Source of the DNA: Perkinsus marinus ATCC 50983
Taxonomy: Eukaryota > Perkinsozoa > Perkinsida > Perkinsidae
Assembly: GCF_000006405.1 (NCBI RefSeq)
Contig: NW_003206671.1
Coordinates: 202,205 to 237,203 of the forward strand
DNA: 34,999 nucleotides
Direction: 5' to 3'
The notes beneath the pieces are model-generated. The model made no database searches. It had not been told where the DNA came from and worked only from the letters and a program-made list of their open reading frames with translations. Positions 30,669-34,999 of this stretch are shown piece by piece (the first letter of the stretch is position 1; every line of letters begins with the position of its first letter). The translations under genes and the position numbers were made by a program.

Positions 30669-33600
30669 TCACCGCTCCATGCGCCTGGCTCGATCGGCCT
30701 GTGGCTTCCCGATGAAACTCGAACTCTCAGTTGCGGTCTCTTTTACTGACGCGGTCTTCCTTCGGCGGACCATCTGACAGTGATGAATGATACGATCAGT
30801 CAAGCGAGGCGGAAGAAATTGAATCACATTTTGTTTATAAAAATAAACATATATGTATTTCAGAATTGAATGGTTATTTTCTAGAAGACACTTTTTCGAA
30901 AACCACTGATGAACGTCTTTGATCCCATACGCGATTTTCCTCACCTCGTCCTGCACGGCCTCCTCAATTGACTTTCGCGATTTCCTCGGCGGATTTGGAT
31001 CGTCGGGCTCATCCGAGGCGGCGTCACCTTGAACAGGCTCATCTCCTTCAACTATGCTATTCTCGGCTCGCTTCCGAGCCACATCTCGTCGGTCCTCGCG
31101 CTGAGGTAAGACTCACGCAAGGACCGATCGGCCTCCACCTGTGCTCACTTGTTTGTCAGGCAAGTTGCCCGCTCGGGACCACAACCTGTCCATAATCTCA
31201 TCGTCAACGTCAAAGTCGAGATACTGTAGACATCTCCGCTGAAGCTCCACGAAGGGGATTTGCCAGAGGCAGTGGGGAAGCACGAAACGCTCGAGAAATT
31301 CACAAGGTGTTGGAGGGATGTCGGGACTGATATCTTGCCACTCAGGATCGTCTTGTACCTCACGAAAAATAACACTACGAATTGAGAAAGCGATTTTGAA
31401 TGCCAGCACGGGAAGCTCTGAATGCAAGGGTGATGCGGGACCAACATTCTAGAGAACGATTTGACGTTGAAATAGGTAATAGTACTGACCATGGAGGACG
31501 AGTTTAAGCTGTAGTCACCGTCATCAGAGGCTCGATCAGTCTAGTGAGTTAGGACTCTCAAGTCTCATGCACATGATCCAGGTTCGAACCTCAGGATGGT
31601 AATTTTAAGAACACCATTGCCTACCGTATTAGCATCTTCGCCTTTTCCCAACAAAACTGCATGATGGAGATCCTCCATGTGCACGGCGACCCGGTGGTAC
31701 AACTCAGCCGCAGAATTCCATTCCTTTTCACACGCTGCGGCCAGCGACTGATCGTCGAGCTCCTTCAACAAGTACAGCATACGGCAGATATCCAAGTGCA
31801 CACAGAATAAATTCAGCGCCCACGAGATCTACCAAACAGGCAGGCGCATCAAGAAGGATCTTTCCGGATTTCCATTTTACTCACAGATTTATGTTTTCGT
31901 TTGTTGCCGCGGCTCAAGCCTTTCTGGATGTGTGCCATAAATTGACCACTAGGGGGACTCTTCACCGCTGTGATTTGACTTAGTGAATGCAGGACAGCAG
32001 CGACGCGGCTTCGATCGCCACTCTCCGTAACATAGCGGAGATAGTCAGTGATGATCCCATTGCTGAAGGCGGAGTACTGCCCGCTGACGTCACCCGAACC
32101 GTACGACATGCCCTCAAACTGGCTTGACAGGAACCCATCAAGTTCCACCTGAGCGGAGCGATGAAATTGGGCATTGCCTCATTTCATTATCAACCACACC
32201 TGTGAGAGAGACTCAGCATTTTCTGCAAGCAGTGGCCGCTCCCTCGCAGGAACTTCAACCTTCTGCGAGCTCTGCGAGGGCTCCCCGTCCTGCCCCGTTT
32301 CTTCCTGAGTTGCAGCCTCGTCATACCGCCGAGGTAAAGGGCCCTGCTTAAACTATGAGAGCGGAACTAAGATGAGTTAATATACTGGTTCCATGCTCTC
32401 ATCCTTCATCACTGGAACCATTCGGCCGTTCACTCGCGTCCACACTATCTTCTCAGCAGCGCCCGCTCTGATTCTGCCCTCTGGTTCTCGCAGTACCAAA
32501 GCCACAGGTCCCCCAGGACAGCTACGGCGATTCGCGGCAATTCCACCCGGACTCCGCGAGCTCACCTACCAAAAGAAAAGAGCATTCCAGATCGGACAGG
32601 CCTCGCAGTCGTGAAGCGAAGCGAGTCCGACACATGCATCACGCAATGGCCCGAATCAGCCTTCACAGTGCGACGCCTCTAATCGTTACGTGGGAGTATT
32701 GTTCTCCTGAGGCTCCTCCTTTCCGCAATTGGTGACGAGCCAGGCGCAGTTCTTTCTCCAGTGCTGCATTCCTGGACTGCAATTCTGTTATCTGCTCTTG
32801 AGCCACTATCTAAACGGAAAATCTCTCACGGACCGACAACCATCCGTATAGTCTAATGGTACGATTCTTGTTTAGCAAGCACTAGACCCTGAGTTCAATT
32901 CACGGTACAACCTTTATTCTATATAAGTCCCGATACAGTCACACTACGGCTGTTAACACTCCGCAATTCCACTCACGCAATACTACCACCGCTGGCGTCG
33001 AGCCATGGTGCACGCCAACTGTCCAGTCACTCACCAGTTCTCGTCTTAGCTGGGCTATCTCAACGATGAAATGCGAAGTTTCATCTCCTGGATGTCCACT
33101 ATTGTTGAAAGAAGGCATTCACTGGTATATAGCATGCAACTATTCAAACCAACGGGGATATATTTCGAGATCCTCTCAACTACTCAACGAAACGACACGT
33201 GCAGAAATCGACGCTGTGTGAAGCACGTATGCCGCCTCACAGTGTCGGAAAGTATGCACATGGCCAACTACGTGCGTTGGTGACAGTATGATGATTCTGG
33301 TAAAATTTTGGTATACTTGGGCGCTTAGCCCTTGTGTGCAAGATCCTTTCTCACCTCCATCGTGCGTGAATGAAATTCCTGAGCTTATCTAGGGAACCCA
33401 AACATATATTCCGAAACCGCCGCCTCGACTGAATGAGATCCAACGCATCAGCAATCAACCCAACAACAACGTCACGATACACCGCGTCAATACAAGGCAT
33501 GTTACCATTAACAATATGCCAGCAGCGCTCTACTACGTCCATCGACGAGCTCAGTCGCTGCAGCCGGTGCGCCTCCCAGCTCTACTCCTCATCAGATCTC

Positions 33601-34741
33601 TCAACTCATCTTGGAGATCGTCGAGTAACTGCTCGTACTTCTCCAGTCGTCCCTTTCCACGTCCATTCCTAGATGCCACTCTTCCTCTTGGACCAGAAGG
33701 ATTGCCTCTATTAGTGCTGGACGATGGTTGCCCACGACTACGCTGCCTGTCACTAAATTTTCGATCCAATAATGAACACGCATTCACCTTGGTTTCACCG
33801 TGGTCTTCGGTGTTAAGCGATCAACCTCAAGCTTCAAATGCTGATTTTCAGTCTTCAGCCGACGGAGCGACGCCCTCATCTGTTCCATGTAGTTCGGAAC
33901 GCGCTCTCCACTGCGGCCACCGAAGCCACGCGACATACTCCCGCCTGAAGAAAGGCTATTATGCGGTCGCAACAAAACCAGGATATGAATATCTGGACAC
34001 TATCTTGATAAAAAATTCCATATCATAATTTCTCTATCGAGATACAGCATAGTTATTTATATCACCATTATATTGATAGTAAGCAACTAACGTAGGCAAC
34101 TTAGTCACCCACTCCTGTTCCCTTCCCGCTTCCGCATTGTCAAGGCCATGACTGCATTCTCCAACCCATCCACAGCAGCCGACAACGACGTATCTTCTTG
34201 CCACGACGATACTCGAACTGAACCACCCATGCCACCCCTCCACGCAGCCCTATTTCCTCACTTCCGGCCAATGTGTTGAGGCTTCTTGTGAGTATTCTTA
34301 TGTCACACGCTGCCTCCTCCATTTCCTTTCGACATCGCCGTTCCGAAGGACATGCCTGACACGAAGTTCGACTACCGACCGAGCTGAAAACTGAGGCACA
34401 TCAAACTTCGGCTCCCTCATTATCCGATCTCGGGGAATATTCTGAAGTGAGGTTTCGTATACCCTCAACAGTTTGCATCCAAATTCACCCTCTCGGTTCG
34501 CACGAGGCGATCCAGCAACCCAATAGCCGTTTTACTTTCCCTTAAGAGGTCGTCAAGCCGAGCTGACATCACTGACTGGGACATCCGCACAGATCGAACT
34601 AACACCGCCAAGTCAATGCCTCTCTTCTCAACACTAACTCCACATCGGCTAAGCAATCCACGAAGATCCTCCCCTATAAGACTACTTGACAACTGCTTCC
34701 TCTCAACGGGAAATCACACAAGTTGGCGCCAAATTCCTCAT
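30669..34741 (-). CDS. Large multi-exon coiled-coil protein (possibly golgin-like)
   Basis: The start at ATG 34741 gives MRNLAPT and, after a short intron, SLIGEDLRGLLSRCGVSV and MSARLDDLLRESKTAIGLLD. Further exons give KEMEEAACDIRILTRSLNTL and MEQMRASLRRLKTENQHLKL (33784-33975). Next come KGRLEKYEQLLDDLQDELRD, IADALDLIQSRRRFRNIC and ITELQSRNAALEKELRLARH (32700-32815), all with heptad patterns. An exon near 32390-32490 (EKIVWTRVNGRMVPVMKDE) joins in phase to an acidic stretch, AENAESLSQVELDGFLSSQF. That leads to GIITDYLRYVTESGDRSRVA, which resembles the GRIP/GRAB end domains of golgins. Two helical exons follow (31565-31830 and 31145-31427), then a charged end. Golgin identity is a guess. The region could also hold two genes. 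The stop is TGA at 30669 or an upstream TAA if the AT-rich part near 30850 is an intron. Confidence 0.5.
32842..32913 (+). pseudogene. tRNA-Ala(AGC)-like sequence, probably decayed
   Basis: Reading 32842-32913 as a tRNA gives an A box TAGTCTAATGG (32849-32859) and a D loop AATGGTA. The anticodon loop TTAGCAA has anticodon AGC, and the exact B box is GTTCAATTC (32893-32901). The D arm has three pairs, the T arm four of five and the anticodon stem three of five. The acceptor stem has only three of seven pairs. This suggests a decayed tRNA or tRNA-derived insert. It is antisense to, and probably within an intron of, the coiled-coil gene. Confidence 0.4.
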
Positions 34742-34857
34742 GAATCACTTTCGTCCGTTGAATTCACGCGACTAAACTCAAATCAATAACTATAGGGTGA
34801 TGGATAGTAAACGTTCGTGTTGCTGATGCAACACGAGAGGATCCAACGAACAGCAGG

Positions 34858-34999
34858 TCACTTCTTGCTGACCAGATTGCTCTTCTTGGACAGGTACGTT
34901 GCAGGGATGCTCGTGAGCACGAGATCACCAACGTATCGGTCAGTACGCTGAAAGTCAAAACAATCAATGCATCGCCCCTTACACGCTCGCGATTCTCCA
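34858..34999 (-). CDS. 3' end of a further gene, continues beyond the window
   Basis: A last exon beginning after a CTTTCAG acceptor near 34954 reads RTDRYVGDLVLTSIPATYLS, then KKSNLVSKK and TGA at 34860-34858. A GTGTAAGG donor 37 nt upstream fits the preceding exon, which runs off the right edge. The end is basic (KK...SKK). Too little is visible for a family call. Confidence 0.5.
   Translation of the reverse strand, partial: GESRACKGRCIDCFDFQRTDRYVGDLVLTSIPATYLSKKSNLVSKK

Noticed and set aside
1-34999. CRISPR arrays, bacterial operons or integrated viral elements
   Set aside because: No regularly spaced repeats, no operon-like coding without introns, and no reverse transcriptase, integrase or capsid motifs were found on either strand.

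Overview
The window looks like nuclear DNA from a unicellular eukaryote with compact, intron-rich genes. Introns are GT-AG, mostly about 40-60 nt and sometimes nearer 30 nt. The standard code fits, since TAA, TGA and TAG all act as stops, and genes lie on both strands a few hundred bases apart. The gene content (complete purine PAICS fusion, DGAT2 pair, Whirly-type protein, RAD50, NOP4/RBM28) and intron style suggest a protist, and I lean towards an alveolate such as Perkinsus. That placement is inference, because no rRNA or organelle marker is present. I found no CRISPR array, no bacterial operon and no intact mobile element. There is one assembly gap of 100 N at 13169-13268.

Layout: the left end holds the 3' part of RAD50 (+). 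It converges on a complete SAICAR synthetase/AIR carboxylase fusion gene (-), followed by a CLC-type chloride channel/transporter gene (-). The CLC gene shares a 359 bp divergent promoter region with a Whirly-like single-strand DNA-binding protein gene (+). After about 1.4 kb without a clear gene comes a NOP4/RBM28-type ribosome-biogenesis RNA-binding protein (-), divergent from a small FHA-like gene (+). The centre (16.5-18 kb) has two unrecognised proteins. It is followed by a tandem pair of DGAT2-family acyltransferases (+) that share a perfectly identical 134 bp block.

From 20.6 to 25.3 kb there are a small acidic protein, a tandem C2HC zinc-finger gene and an unrecognised ORF. This stretch also holds a repeated sequence of about 31 bp and much DNA that I cannot assign. 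From 25.3 kb to the end, every supported gene is on the minus strand: a SWIM zinc-finger protein with a short RING-like end, a protein-L-isoaspartate methyltransferase, a proline-directed-site-rich probable nuclear protein, a large multi-exon coiled-coil protein (possibly golgin-like), and the 3' end of one more gene at the right edge.

The genes do not form one pathway; this is an ordinary mix of housekeeping genes. Most were read by joining exons by hand at GT/AG sites that keep frame and family motifs. Exon borders are therefore well supported for RAD50, the purine gene, both DGAT2 genes, the 5' part of the CLC gene, the 5' part of NOP4, and the small unknown gene at 17.2 kb. They are approximate elsewhere. 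I see no convincing undescribed system. The most notable points are the Whirly-like protein with an SSB-like acidic tail, a non-canonical CLC selectivity motif, apparent gene conversion between the DGAT2 copies, introns of 30-34 nt, and a structured segment inside a PIMT intron.
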